Shown: positions 8,673 to 18,323, counted from the stretch's first letter. The stretch: DNA of 35,782 nucleotides from CALEUX01 sp037439945 (GCA_037439945.1 JBBIVA010000018.1:1-35782); one strand, 5' to 3'. Numbers and translations: made by a program. The notes: generated by a model not told the origin, from the sequence alone.

Positions 8673-11600
8673 ATGGGGATAAATCGGTTGATTCTATTTA
8701 TTTTCATTTTCCTGTCACTTGACCTCTTTTCTCAAAGTGATGAGAAACTATTTACACAAATTACCACCAATGATGGACTGTCTGAAAGTCGGGTATTATC
8801 AATATTTCAGGACAATTTGGGGTTAATGTGGTTTGGTACCAGCGATGGGCTAAACCGGTTTGATGGTAAAAAATTTGACATTTTTTATTCGCAAAGTGGT
8901 GGCCAGGAAAATTTTCCACATTCCTCAATAAATTACATTACCAGAAAAAATGATGAAGAAATGTGGGTTTGCACTGACCTTGGAGTTTCTGTTTATAACC
9001 ATCTTAATGGAAGTTTCAAAAGATTTGGTTTACCTAATAATAAAAGTATTAATGTATGTTTAATAGATAAGGATCAAAACACCTGGTTTGGCTCCAATTC
9101 CGGTTTAATCCGATTTAATAACATCGACAGCTCTTTTACTACATATTCAAACAAATACAACAGGTTAAGTAATGACCTGATCCGATGTATTTATCAGGAT
9201 TCTGAAAATAATTTATGGGTGGGAACACAAAATGGCCTTAATTTATTTGATCCACAAAAAAGTTCTTTTACAAACTATTTTTTTAGCAAGGAACCGGGGG
9301 ATTTAACAGGGAACGACGTTTGGGCTATAACTGAAGACAGATTTGGTCGTTTATGGATTGGGGTTGCTTATAAGGGACTTTACTTATTGGAAAAACAACA
9401 TAATGAACTAAAAACTTTAAAATTCAAAAAAATAGTTGAAGGAAGTGTTAACAGGTTACAAATTGATAATAATGATAATTTATGGATTGGCAAAGGAGGT
9501 GGAGGAGGTTTAATTGTTCTTGATTTAAAGACAATTGATTCACTGGATGACTTTAAGCCTAAAGAAATTGTTTATAGACACATAAACCCAAGAACTCCAA
9601 GTGATAACACCATTACAAGCATTTTTCTTGACAGAGAAGGAGACATTTGGATTGGAACCTTCGGAGCCGGAATTAAATATTTTAATTCCAGGAAAAAACA
9701 GTTTTTTAATATTACAGTTGGACCTGATTTCAAGAAATCAATAAGCAGCCAGTTAGTAAACTATTTATTAGATGATGGCCATAACCTTTGGATAGGTACG
9801 GAAATGGGCCTTGAAATTTACAAACGAAATAAAAATGAATTTATTAAAATAAAAAATCCTGCTAAAAAACCCAATAAGTTTGGCGGAAACAGTATTTATT
9901 CAATACATAAAGATAAAAAAGGATTTTACTGGGTGGGCACCTGGAATGGGGGTTTAAGACAATACAACAAATATGGTGAATTAATTAATGTTTATATTCC
10001 TACAGGGCAAGAAGGTTCAATAAACAGCGCAAATGTTTTTGCAATACACGATGACTCTAAAGGAAACCTTTGGGTAGGGACAATTGGAGGAGGTTTAAAT
10101 AAATTTGACTATAAAACCGGTACTTTTAAAAATTATGTTAATAATCCTGATAACCCATTTTCAATTCACAACAATTCTGTTAATGATATTTATGAAACTA
10201 AAGATGGATTGTTATTATTAACCGTATACAGTGCCCTTGAAATTTTTAATCCTGAAACCGGTACTTTCAATCATTATGTTCACGACCCCAATGATAAAAA
10301 TTCCATTTCATCCGGATTTACATTATCGATTTTTGAAGATAGCCGGGCTAATATATGGATTGCCACAAATACAGGTTTAAATCTTTTCAATAAAAAAACA
10401 GGAAAATTTACAAGATACACCAAAGAACATGGACTTCCTAACAACACAATTCAATCAATATTAGAAGATGGAATGGGAAATTTGTGGATTGGTACCAACA
10501 GAGGATTGGCAAAGTTTATTGATGGAATCAATTTCCCTCAAAATCCTGAATTTATAATATTTGATCGAAATGATGGTCTGGCTTCTGATGAGTTCACACT
10601 AAGGGCCGCTTTTAAAAACAATGAAGGTTGGATGTTTTTTGGCACCTCGCTGGGGTATGTAACTTTTCATCCCGACAGCATTTTTATAAACACAAAAATG
10701 CCTGAAATTATAATAAAGGACTTTGAATTAATTACATCTGAATCTGAAAAAACAAACACAAGTTTTTCAACACACGGTATAAATTCAGTTGAAGTATTAA
10801 AACTAACCCACAAAATGAACAGTTTTACTATTCATTTTGCCGCCATGAACTATCTCGATTCACATAAAAATAAGTTTAAATGCATGTTGGAAGGACTGGA
10901 AACAGAATGGAGGATTAAAGACAACAATCAATCGGTAACCTATACAGGGCTCCGGCCGGGAACTTATACATTTTTAGTTACAGGATCAAACAATGACTGG
11001 CTATGGAGTAAAAAACCAAAGAAACTTGTTATAATCATACGCCCACCATGGTATGGTACATTACTTTTTAAAATAATGCTGGTAATTGCAACCATTTTAA
11101 CTGTTTTACTAATTATCAAAATAAGGTTAAACTTTTTAAAAAGGCAAACGCTTATACTTGAGGAGAGGGTAAAGGCCCGCACCCTTGAATTATCAAGGGC
11201 AAATAAAATGCTTCATGAGAAACAGGAAGAAATATCTTTACAAAATGAGGAACTTACAACCCACCGGTACCATTTGGAAACTTTAATAAGTAAAAGAACA
11301 GCTGATTTAGAAAATGCCAAGCAAATGGCCGAAAAATCGGACAGGCTTAAAACAGCCTTCCTGGCTAATATGAGCCATGAAATAAGAACTCCAATGAATG
11401 CAATTGTGGGTTTTTCAGCCTTACTTGGCAAATCAGAATTAACTGACGCAGAAAAAGATGAATACATTAAAATAATTACCAGCAACAGTGAAACATTGCT
11501 GGTTTTGATTAACGATATTATTGATATTTCATTGATTGAATCAAACCAGCTGGCACTTAATAAAAGTAATTTTTCCATAAACAGAATTCTACTCGACCTT

Positions 11601-12020
11601 GAGAAATATTTCTTATTAAACAACTCAAAGAATATACATATCTGTTTTAAAAACCATGATGACAATATTGAGGTTTTTATAAATAATGATGCAGTAAGAT
11701 TAAATCAAATTGTTTCTAACCTTCTTTCAAATGCCTATAAATATACCGAAATGGGAAGTATAAATTTTGGTTTTAATATTGAAAATGGGAACATTATATT
11801 TTATGTTGCCGACACAGGTATTGGAATTGACAAAAATGAGTTTAAAAATATATTTGACCATTTTTACAAAATTGAAAAGCACGGATTAAAATACTACCGT
11901 GGAACCGGTATTGGTTTAGCTATTTGTAAAAAGCTGGTAAACCTTATGGGCGGTGAAATTTGGGTTGAATCAAGCAGAGGGGAAGGTTCAACATTCTATT
12001 TTTCTTTGCCCAATAATTAA
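8673..12020 (+). CDS. Beta-propeller sensor histidine kinase (Reg_prop/Y_Y_Y type)
   Basis: Membrane sensor kinase of about 1115 residues. A signal peptide (MGINRLILFIFIFLSLDLFS) leads into many repeats of the two-component regulator propeller type (LWIGTNRGLAKF, LWVGTIGGGLNKF), making a large periplasmic double propeller. A Y_Y_Y domain follows (GLRPGTYTFLVTGSNNDW), then one membrane helix, a coiled coil, the HisKA H-box MSHEIRTPMNA (phospho-acceptor His about residue 902) and a HATPase domain with NQIVSNLLSNAYKYT, DTGIGID and GTGIGLAIC. It stops at the end of the HATPase; the receiver and AraC domains that often follow in SusR-like hybrid regulators are absent. The ligand is unknown. The frame is open from a TTG at 8622, but the ATG at 8673 gives a clean signal peptide and is preferred. 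Confidence 0.92.
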   Translation: MGINRLILFIFIFLSLDLFSQSDEKLFTQITTNDGLSESRVLSIFQDNLGLMWFGTSDGLNRFDGKKFDIFYSQSGGQENFPHSSINYITRKNDEEMWVCTDLGVSVYNHLNGSFKRFGLPNNKSINVCLIDKDQNTWFGSNSGLIRFNNIDSSFTTYSNKYNRLSNDLIRCIYQDSENNLWVGTQNGLNLFDPQKSSFTNYFFSKEPGDLTGNDVWAITEDRFGRLWIGVAYKGLYLLEKQHNELKTLKFKKIVEGSVNRLQIDNNDNLWIGKGGGGGLIVLDLKTIDSLDDFKPKEIVYRHINPRTPSDNTITSIFLDREGDIWIGTFGAGIKYFNSRKKQFFNITVGPDFKKSISSQLVNYLLDDGHNLWIGTEMGLEIYKRNKNEFIKIKNPAKKPNKFGGNSIYSIHKDKKGFYWVGTWNGGLRQYNKYGELINVYIPTGQEGSINSANVFAIHDDSKGNLWVGTIGGGLNKFDYKTGTFKNYVNNPDNPFSIHNNSVNDIYETKDGLLLLTVYSALEIFNPETGTFNHYVHDPNDKNSISSGFTLSIFEDSRANIWIATNTGLNLFNKKTGKFTRYTKEHGLPNNTIQSILEDGMGNLWIGTNRGLAKFIDGINFPQNPEFIIFDRNDGLASDEFTLRAAFKNNEGWMFFGTSLGYVTFHPDSIFINTKMPEIIIKDFELITSESEKTNTSFSTHGINSVEVLKLTHKMNSFTIHFAAMNYLDSHKNKFKCMLEGLETEWRIKDNNQSVTYTGLRPGTYTFLVTGSNNDWLWSKKPKKLVIIIRPPWYGTLLFKIMLVIATILTVLLIIKIRLNFLKRQTLILEERVKARTLELSRANKMLHEKQEEISLQNEELTTHRYHLETLISKRTADLENAKQMAEKSDRLKTAFLANMSHEIRTPMNAIVGFSALLGKSELTDAEKDEYIKIITSNSETLLVLINDIIDISLIESNQLALNKSNFSINRILLDLEKYFLLNNSKNIHICFKNHDDNIEVFINNDAVRLNQIVSNLLSNAYKYTEMGSINFGFNIENGNIIFYVADTGIGIDKNEFKNIFDHFYKIEKHGLKYYRGTGIGLAICKKLVNLMGGEIWVESSRGEGSTFYFSLPNN

Positions 12021-12123
12021 TCCAATTATCGCTTAATCGCAATATTGAGAAACCGAAAAACCCCAAATTCAGTAAAAAAATGCATAATCAAAGTAAGGAT
12101 AAATTATTTTACCCAAAATAAAT

Positions 12124-12168
12124 AGCCTTTAAAGAAACGAAACAAAATTTCGAAATTCTTTAAAGGCT
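12124..12168. terminator. Bidirectional hairpin between the sensor kinase and the xylose genes
   Basis: The 13-bp arms AGCCTTTAAAGAA (12124-12136) and TTCTTTAAAGGCT (12156-12168) are perfectly complementary, with an inner CGAAA/TTTCG pair (12138-12142, 12148-12152). It sits between two converging genes, so it probably ends transcripts from both sides. No long T run follows on either strand. Confidence 0.6.
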
Positions 12169-12243
12169 TATAAACTTTAATTATTACTATTAATAAATCT
12201 ACACTTTATTTGCACTGATTTTGAATAGCTTATACAAAAATCA

Positions 12244-13626
12244 CTATTTTTTCCACAATGCTTCCATTTCCTCAAGGGTTTTTCCTTTGGTTTCGGGTAT
12301 CATTTTCCAAACAAAAATTGCTGATATAATACTCATCAGACCATAAAAGCCATAAGTAAATCCACCACTAAACTCCATCATAGCCGGATAAGTTGATGAA
12401 ATAAGATAATTAGCTGCCCATTGAGCAGCAACAGCAATTGCCACAGCTCTGCCCCTAATTTTATTAGGGAAAATTTCTGATATAAGGACCCAACAGATTG
12501 GCCCCCACGACATCATAAATGATGCAGTGTAAATTATTATAAATACCAGGGTGCTTACCCCTATAATCTTGAGAAACGATAATGCCGAGATGGCTATCAT
12601 CCCAATTGCCATCCCTATTGAACCTAAAATTAATAATGGTTTGCGTCCCCAATTGTCAACTGTGAGAATTGCCACCACAGTAAAAATTACATTCACAAAT
12701 CCCATTACAACTGTCTGTAACATTGATGCATCCTTTGCAGCTCCCATACTTTCAAAAATCCTTGGTGCATAGTATAATGCCACATTAATTCCTACAAATT
12801 GTTGAAATACCGAAAGTAAAATCCCAATAATAATAACCACTTTACCATATGAAAAAATCTTTCCTGAATGGTGCTCAATTGTGTTTTTAATGTCTGATAG
12901 AATTGTCCTGCCCATTTCACCGCCATTAATGCGGGTTAAAATTTTCAAAGCCTGTTCGTTTTTATTGGATAAAGAGAGATAACGAGGCGTTTCGGGAACA
13001 AAAAAGAGTAAAATACCAAACAACGCTGCCGGGATTGCCTCAGATAAAAACATTTTTCTCCACCCGATTGAATTTATCCAATCAGCAGTTTCACCATTTG
13101 CAATACCCCAATTAACAAAATATACCACCAGCATACCAAAAATTATGGCAAATTGGTTCAAAGATACCAGCCTTCCCCTGATTTTAGCCGGCGCTATTTC
13201 TCCAATATACATAGGACTAATTGCAGATGCCAGCCCTACTCCTATTCCTCCAATAATCCTGTAAAGGTTAAACATCATTAAAAGACCCATACTGGCTTCT
13301 CCGTGTTTAAAAAACAAAAACTCAGGATAAGCAGAGCCAAGAGCTGATACAAAAAATAAAAATGCAGCAACTATTAACGACTTTTTTCGGCCAAAACGTG
13401 AACTAAGCAGTCCTGACAGAACTCCGCCTATTATACAACCTATTAAGGCACTCGAAATTGTTGCACCATGAATAAAGGTGCTTAACCCCTGGCTTTCAAT
13501 TAAAAACACCTGTATTGACTTTTCAGCCCCTGATATAACTGCAGTATCGTAACCAAAAAGTAACCCTCCAAGGGTGGCAACCAGTGTCAATCCAATTACA
13601 TAGAATCTGTTTTTTTCTCTTTCCAT
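12244..13626 (-). CDS. xylE: D-xylose/H+ symporter (MFS sugar porter)
   Basis: Sugar porter of the major facilitator superfamily, 460 residues, with about 12 membrane helices in the inner membrane. Family signatures are GYDTAVISGA (25-34), the loop motif RFGRKKS, PETPRYLSLS, QQFVGINVALYYAPRIF on helix 7, WGRKPL, and the C-terminal PETKGKTLEEME. The helix 7 block and the position beside xylose isomerase and xylulokinase make D-xylose the likely substrate. It is the last gene of the xylose set, 130 bases after xylA, with a strong hairpin in the gap. A related hexose or arabinose porter cannot be excluded by sequence alone. Confidence 0.9.
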   Translation of the reverse strand: MEREKNRFYVIGLTLVATLGGLLFGYDTAVISGAEKSIQVFLIESQGLSTFIHGATISSALIGCIIGGVLSGLLSSRFGRKKSLIVAAFLFFVSALGSAYPEFLFFKHGEASMGLLMMFNLYRIIGGIGVGLASAISPMYIGEIAPAKIRGRLVSLNQFAIIFGMLVVYFVNWGIANGETADWINSIGWRKMFLSEAIPAALFGILLFFVPETPRYLSLSNKNEQALKILTRINGGEMGRTILSDIKNTIEHHSGKIFSYGKVVIIIGILLSVFQQFVGINVALYYAPRIFESMGAAKDASMLQTVVMGFVNVIFTVVAILTVDNWGRKPLLILGSIGMAIGMIAISALSFLKIIGVSTLVFIIIYTASFMMSWGPICWVLISEIFPNKIRGRAVAIAVAAQWAANYLISSTYPAMMEFSGGFTYGFYGLMSIISAIFVWKMIPETKGKTLEEMEALWKK

Positions 13627-13695
13627 ATTTCAGGATTTAGATTTTCGGGTTATTAAATAAAGTATTCTATAACAGATACTTTTAATATGTAACAA

Positions 13696-13737
13696 ATCCA
13701 AAACCATGAGAATAATTCAATTTTCATGGTTCTGGAT
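13696..13737 (-). promoter_or_regulatory. Stem-loop between xylA and xylE
   Basis: The 18-base arms 13696-13713 and 13720-13737 pair with two mismatches (both possible G-U pairs in RNA) around a 6-base loop; the core is AACCATGA/TCATGGTT. It lies in the only long gap of the xylose set. It could stabilise the 3' end of the xylA message, lower expression of xylE, or end some transcripts. Confidence 0.55.
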
Positions 13738-13756
13738 ATGTAAAAATAGCAATTAA

Positions 13757-15082
13757 TTAAATATAAAGATTGATTAATTGCTCGTATAATTCCTGTTTAC
13801 CGCTGATTTGTTTAGGCTCGCCAACTTCTTTTGCAATATTGTACATATCAGTTAACGAGAGTTTGCCGTTTTCAAACTCTTTTCCTCTACCGCTATCAAA
13901 AGAAGCGTACCTGTTGGCTCTCATTTTCAAATAATCTGATTGCGATAAAATTTTATCAGCAATTACCAGGGCACGGGCAAAAACATCCATTCCTCCAATG
14001 TGGGCAATAAAAATATCTTCCAAATCGGTAGAATTACGACGGGTTTTTGCATCAAAATTAATTCCTCCATGCTCAAAACCGCCAGCCTGTAAAATTTCAA
14101 GCATTGCCTCGGTAATTTCATAAATATTGGTAGGAAACTCATCAGTATCCCATCCATTCTGATAATCACCTTTATTGGCATCAATAGAACCAAGTTTACC
14201 TGCATCAGCTGCCATCCTTAATTCATGCGTAAATGAATGACCCGCCAAAGTAGCATGGTTAACCTCAACGTTTAATTTAAAATCATTTATTAATCCTTGC
14301 TTTTCAAGAAACCCAAGCACTGTTTGAGTATCAAAATCATATTGGTGCTTTGATGGCTCCATTGGTTTGGGCTCAATAAAGAATGTCCCTTTAAAACCCT
14401 GTGCCCGTGCATAATCACGAGCCATGCGTAAAAACTGACCCATGTGGTCAAGTTCCTTTTTTGTATTAGTATTATGCAAACTCATGTAACCTTCGCGACC
14501 TCCCCAAAAAACATAACCTGTACCATTTAGGGCAATTGTAGCATCAATGGCATTTTTAACCTGAACTGCAGCATTTGTTATCACATTAAAATCAGGGTTG
14601 GTAGAAGCACCATTCATATAACGCTTATTACTAAATACGTTGGCTGTTCCCCATAACAATTTTACACCTGATGCTGCCTGCTTCTGTTTGGCATAATCAA
14701 CAAGCTTAACCAGCCTTTTCTCAATTTCAAAAACCGAGCCGTCGCCAACCACATCGGTATCATGAAAACAATAAAATGGTGCCCCAATTTTGGTAATAAA
14801 CTCAAAAGCTGCATCCATTTTATCTTTCGCTGCCTGAATTGGATCTGAAGCCAAATTCCATGAATATTCAACAGTGCCCGGACCAAATGGATCACCTCCT
14901 TCGCCACAGAATGTATGCCAGTATGCAATTGCAAAACGTAGGTGTTCTTTCATAGTTTTTCCTCTTACAACCTGATTCGGGTTGTACCATTTAAATGCGA
15001 GAGGATTTTTTGATTCCTTACCTTCAAACTCTATCTTCCCAATCCCGGGAAAATACTCCTTGTTTCCTAATGTCACGCTCAT
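13757..15082 (-). CDS. xylA: Xylose isomerase
   Basis: Cytoplasmic metal-dependent isomerase of 441 residues that converts D-xylose to D-xylulose. The catalytic segment FHDTD is at 106-110 (H107, D110). Other family blocks are FWGGREGY, FIEPKPMEPSKHQYDFD and ELRMAADAGKLGSIDANKGD with metal ligands, and NFDAKTRRNS. The length fits the class II (long) enzymes typical of Bacteroidota and many Firmicutes rather than the roughly 390-residue Streptomyces type. It starts 19 bases after the xylB stop, so the two genes are surely co-transcribed. Confidence 0.98.
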   Translation of the reverse strand: MSVTLGNKEYFPGIGKIEFEGKESKNPLAFKWYNPNQVVRGKTMKEHLRFAIAYWHTFCGEGGDPFGPGTVEYSWNLASDPIQAAKDKMDAAFEFITKIGAPFYCFHDTDVVGDGSVFEIEKRLVKLVDYAKQKQAASGVKLLWGTANVFSNKRYMNGASTNPDFNVITNAAVQVKNAIDATIALNGTGYVFWGGREGYMSLHNTNTKKELDHMGQFLRMARDYARAQGFKGTFFIEPKPMEPSKHQYDFDTQTVLGFLEKQGLINDFKLNVEVNHATLAGHSFTHELRMAADAGKLGSIDANKGDYQNGWDTDEFPTNIYEITEAMLEILQAGGFEHGGINFDAKTRRNSTDLEDIFIAHIGGMDVFARALVIADKILSQSDYLKMRANRYASFDSGRGKEFENGKLSLTDMYNIAKEVGEPKQISGKQELYEQLINLYI

Positions 15083-15101
15083 AATTTCAAATTATTGATA
15101 A

Positions 15102-16574
15102 TTAAAAATTTAATTTACTTTTCCATTGATCATACACATCATTTACCACATTTTTATCTCTATCCGGAATAATTGTTTCCAGGCATTTAAGACTTTTAAA
15201 AGTGTCAATCGTATCTGTATAAATTCCTGCTCCCAATGCAGCTCCACGAGCGGCTCCCAAAGCGCCATCGGTATCATAAAGTTCAATTCTGGCATCCAAT
15301 ACATTTGCCATTGTTTGCCTGAAAATAGGACTTAAAAACATATTTGCCTTACCGGCCCTTACTACTTTTGCTTTAATACCCGTTTCACCCATTATATCAA
15401 CTCCATATCTAAAACTAAAGGCAATACCCTCCTGAGCTGCCCTTAAAATATGCGATTGATTGTGTGTATTAAAACTTGCTCCAACAATTGCAGCACCCGG
15501 TGTTGCATTTCCTAAAACACGCTCAGCTCCATTGCCAAAAGGATAAATTAATAATCCATCTGATCCCACTGGTACTGAGGCCGCGGAACTATTCATTAAT
15601 TCATAACCAATTCCGTTAGCAACATTTCGTCTTAACCATGAATTAAGAATACCCGTACCGTTAATACAAAGAAGCACTCCAAGTCGTCTTTTTTCAGATG
15701 AATGATTTACATGGGCAAAATTATTTACCCTTGATTCAGGGTCACAGGATAGAGAATCATTTACCCCATAAACCACCCCCGATGTACCAGCAGTTGCGGC
15801 AACTTCACCCGGTTCAAGTACATTTAGCGAAAAAGCATTATTTGGCTGGTCGCCTGCCCTATAACTAACAACAGTACCTTCATTTAATCCTAATTCATTT
15901 GCCACTGTTTGTGAAACACCGTACTGGTTCGAAAATGTAGGAATAACTTCAGGAATTAACTCCTCAGATATCCCATATAACTTAAATAATTCACCTGCCA
16001 GCTTCTCATTCTTAAAATCCCACATTATTCCCTCCGATAATCCGGGAACTGTTGTTTGCATTCTTCCTGTTAATCTGTAAGCAATATAATCGCCCGGGAG
16101 CATTATCTTAAATATGCGTGAATAAAGCTGCGGTTCATTTTCCTTAACCCATTTTAGCTTTGATGCAGTAAAATTTCCGGGTGAATTGAGACAATTGCCC
16201 AAACAATACTCCTGGCCAAGATCAGCAAAAGCCTTCTCTCCTATTGATACGGCCCGACTGTCGCACCATATAATTGATGGTCTGATAATCTCACCATTCT
16301 TATCAACAGCTACCAACCCATGCATCTGGTATGAAATACCAATGGCTTTTATTAAATCTTTTTTTACTCCTGATTTTTTTAAAACTGCCGATAAAGCGCT
16401 TTTCATATTAATCCACCACAAATTTGGATCCTGCTCAGCCCATCCTGATTTTACTGCTACAATTGTCATCTCCTCTGAGGGATAGAATGCCGACGCAGCA
16501 CAACTTCCATCTGAAATATTAAGTAAACTTACTTTAACCGATGAACTACCAATATCAATTCCTAATGTATACAT
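15102..16574 (-). CDS. xylB: Xylulokinase
   Basis: FGGY-family sugar kinase of 490 residues that phosphorylates D-xylulose to xylulose 5-phosphate for the pentose phosphate pathway. The N-terminal phosphate loop is LGIDIGSSSVKV (4-15). Substrate-side blocks are GISYQMHGLV (79-88) and SIIWCDSRA. The catalytic base Asp is D242 in RAGDQPNNAF, followed by the ATP-binding AATAGTSGVVYGV. It sits between the regulator gene (39 bases upstream) and xylA (19 bases downstream). Assignment as xylulokinase rather than another FGGY kinase rests on the sequence together with the adjacent xylose isomerase. Confidence 0.95.
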   Translation of the reverse strand: MYTLGIDIGSSSVKVSLLNISDGSCAASAFYPSEEMTIVAVKSGWAEQDPNLWWINMKSALSAVLKKSGVKKDLIKAIGISYQMHGLVAVDKNGEIIRPSIIWCDSRAVSIGEKAFADLGQEYCLGNCLNSPGNFTASKLKWVKENEPQLYSRIFKIMLPGDYIAYRLTGRMQTTVPGLSEGIMWDFKNEKLAGELFKLYGISEELIPEVIPTFSNQYGVSQTVANELGLNEGTVVSYRAGDQPNNAFSLNVLEPGEVAATAGTSGVVYGVNDSLSCDPESRVNNFAHVNHSSEKRRLGVLLCINGTGILNSWLRRNVANGIGYELMNSSAASVPVGSDGLLIYPFGNGAERVLGNATPGAAIVGASFNTHNQSHILRAAQEGIAFSFRYGVDIMGETGIKAKVVRAGKANMFLSPIFRQTMANVLDARIELYDTDGALGAARGAALGAGIYTDTIDTFKSLKCLETIIPDRDKNVVNDVYDQWKSKLNF

Positions 16575-16613
16575 AAATAATCTGTTCTGTTCTGGTTAGT
16601 GGTAATAAAAATT

Positions 16614-17621
16614 TTATAAAGATTCACGCACAAGTACTTTTGTTGGCACGCAAAGTTGCATAGATATATCGTTTGATACAAATTCTGCAGCCCTGCGCCC
16701 CATTAGTTGAAAATCAGTTGAAATTACGGTAACACCTTTGTAAATAAATTTTTTCATCGGTGTTTCGTTATAGGAAATAAGTCCCGTATCTCTGCCAGGT
16801 TCAAGTTTTTTCTCTCTGCATTGCTCAAGAAACTTTCCCAGCATTCTGTCCGACACAGAAAAATAAGCAACACCGGCCCTTACATCAAAAGCGTTTGCAT
16901 TTGTTAAAACACTATGTGAAATATTATGCTTTTTGCAAAACCTGCTAAAATGGTGAACCGACTCAACCGGGTGATTGGTATAATCAGGATAGAGGAATAC
17001 AAATTCCTTGTATTTTGAAATCAAATGGTTTATTTCTTCTAATCCTTCAAAAACCGGGTTACCAAAATCCTGGTAAAGTACGTTACTATCTTTTGATGAG
17101 TTTATATTCCAGTCAATTATAAGAAGTTTGTCTGGTGGTATTAGGTTTAACACCTCAGTAATACCTTCATGGTCAAAAGGCATTACAACATATTTGGCAT
17201 ATTTCCCAATTCCCTCTACTATTTGTTTTTTAAATACATCAGCATTATAATGGTGAAAATGCACATCGGCCATAACATTTTTCGGCAGGTTTTTATTAAA
17301 AGCATCATATAAAACCTCTTTATAGGCTTTAAATGTATCTAAAAACAAAAAAACCCTCCTTATTTCCTTTGCTACAAAGTAACCTTTATTTGGAACAGAT
17401 TCAATAACCCCTTGTTCCTTTAAAATCGAATAGGCTTTAAAAACAGTATCCCTGCTTAAATTATAATATTTACAAACATGGTTAACTGATGGTAAATTGT
17501 CACCTATATTTAATTTTTTTTGGGATATGGCATTATTAACAGTATCAATTAATTGCCTGAATTTTGGCACATCACCGTTACTGTCAATTGCAAATTTAAA
17601 AGGCTCTTTTTTAGGCGACAT
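16614..17621 (-). CDS. GntR-type regulator with a sugar-binding domain, likely controls the xylose genes
   Basis: Transcription factor of about 335 residues. The N-terminal third is a GntR winged helix (KFRQLIDTVNNAI, NLPSVNHVCKYYNLSRDTVFKAYSILKEQGVIESVPNKGYFV). The rest resembles the LacI-type periplasmic-binding fold used to sense small sugars (VMPFDHEGITEVL, PGRDTGLISYNETPM, FQLMGRRAAEFV). It is the first gene of the xylR-xylB-xylA-xylE set, 39 bases before xylB, which suggests it senses xylose and controls its own operon. A TTG at 17645 would add eight residues, but that TTG overlaps a TATCTTTG promoter-like box, so the ATG at 17619-17621 is preferred. Repressor versus activator cannot be decided here. 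Confidence 0.88.
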   Translation of the reverse strand: MSPKKEPFKFAIDSNGDVPKFRQLIDTVNNAISQKKLNIGDNLPSVNHVCKYYNLSRDTVFKAYSILKEQGVIESVPNKGYFVAKEIRRVFLFLDTFKAYKEVLYDAFNKNLPKNVMADVHFHHYNADVFKKQIVEGIGKYAKYVVMPFDHEGITEVLNLIPPDKLLIIDWNINSSKDSNVLYQDFGNPVFEGLEEINHLISKYKEFVFLYPDYTNHPVESVHHFSRFCKKHNISHSVLTNANAFDVRAGVAYFSVSDRMLGKFLEQCREKKLEPGRDTGLISYNETPMKKFIYKGVTVISTDFQLMGRRAAEFVSNDISMQLCVPTKVLVRESL

Positions 17622-17642
17622 AGTGTTCTGGTCTGTTACGGT

Positions 17643-17650
17643 CAAAGATA
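17643..17650 (-). promoter_or_regulatory. Possible -7 box for the xylose operon
   Basis: On the minus strand the bases read TATCTTTG, an exact match to TAnnTTTG, 21 bases before the preferred ATG of the regulator. The nearest upstream TTG is 24 bases away, longer than the usual 19-21, so only the -7 element is well supported. Confidence 0.4.
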
Positions 17651-18323
17651 ATCCTTTTTTATAATATTTAATTACAATTGAGATATATTTTTTTTCACTT
17701 TTGTCAGTTAAATATAGATTCTTCGTTTAAGAGCGCTGGCCGCACTGTCCCTTACTTTTTTATTCGTCCGTAAAAAATTTTAAAATTGAGCCGGTTTTTC
17801 TGTCCCGATACAACGGGGAACCAGTCCCTAAATTACGGGAGCTGTTTCATTAGTTTTTTCGTAAAATGGTATTTTGGCCAGTTTAGCCCAACCCCAGCAA
17901 AAAAAGTAAGTTCCGATAAACCAAATTCTATGCTATTTCAGTCACATCCCGATAGTAGTTTTGTAAGTTTTTTGATAAAAACAAGAAATACTTACATCTG
18001 AACTAAATATCTACCCAATTGGTTAAAATACCTGAACTCGCTACGCTCAAAAAGGCATGATTTCTTAAAGTCCAATATCTGATTTTCTTGACAGAAATTC
18101 TCTGATGCGGAAAGCGACCCTTTAGTAAACAAAAAACTAATGATTTATTATGTGTAAACACATTCACTTAAATTCAAAAAATTTAATCGAACACTAATGA
18201 TAATAATTATAAAATCCATGTTAATAATACCAAAATAATAATAAATTATTTTAAACAGACTTTATTAATAATTTTTTCAATATTTAAAAAAACAAAAAAA
18301 AAAATAAGTTGGTACAAAACAGA

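Noticed and set aside
11213..11665. 150-codon minus-strand frame inside the sensor kinase
   Set aside because: It overlaps the conserved HisKA/HATPase coding region in antisense and has no independent support.
17643..17645. TTG as the start of the xylose regulator
   Set aside because: It overlaps a TATCTTTG promoter-like box; the ATG at 17619-17621 starts just before the GntR domain.
12244..17645. Sensor kinase as the regulator of the xylose genes
   Set aside because: The genes converge with a terminator-like hairpin between them, the kinase lacks an output domain, and a dedicated GntR-type regulator heads the operon.
17786..18001. 71-codon open frame in the gap before the helicase gene
   Set aside because: No start context, no signal peptide or domain, composition not protein-like, and it lies in a stretch that looks decayed; not reported as a gene.
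18160..18310. Very AT-rich tract considered as a replication origin
   Set aside because: No DnaA-box cluster was seen and no dnaA, dnaN or rep gene is near.
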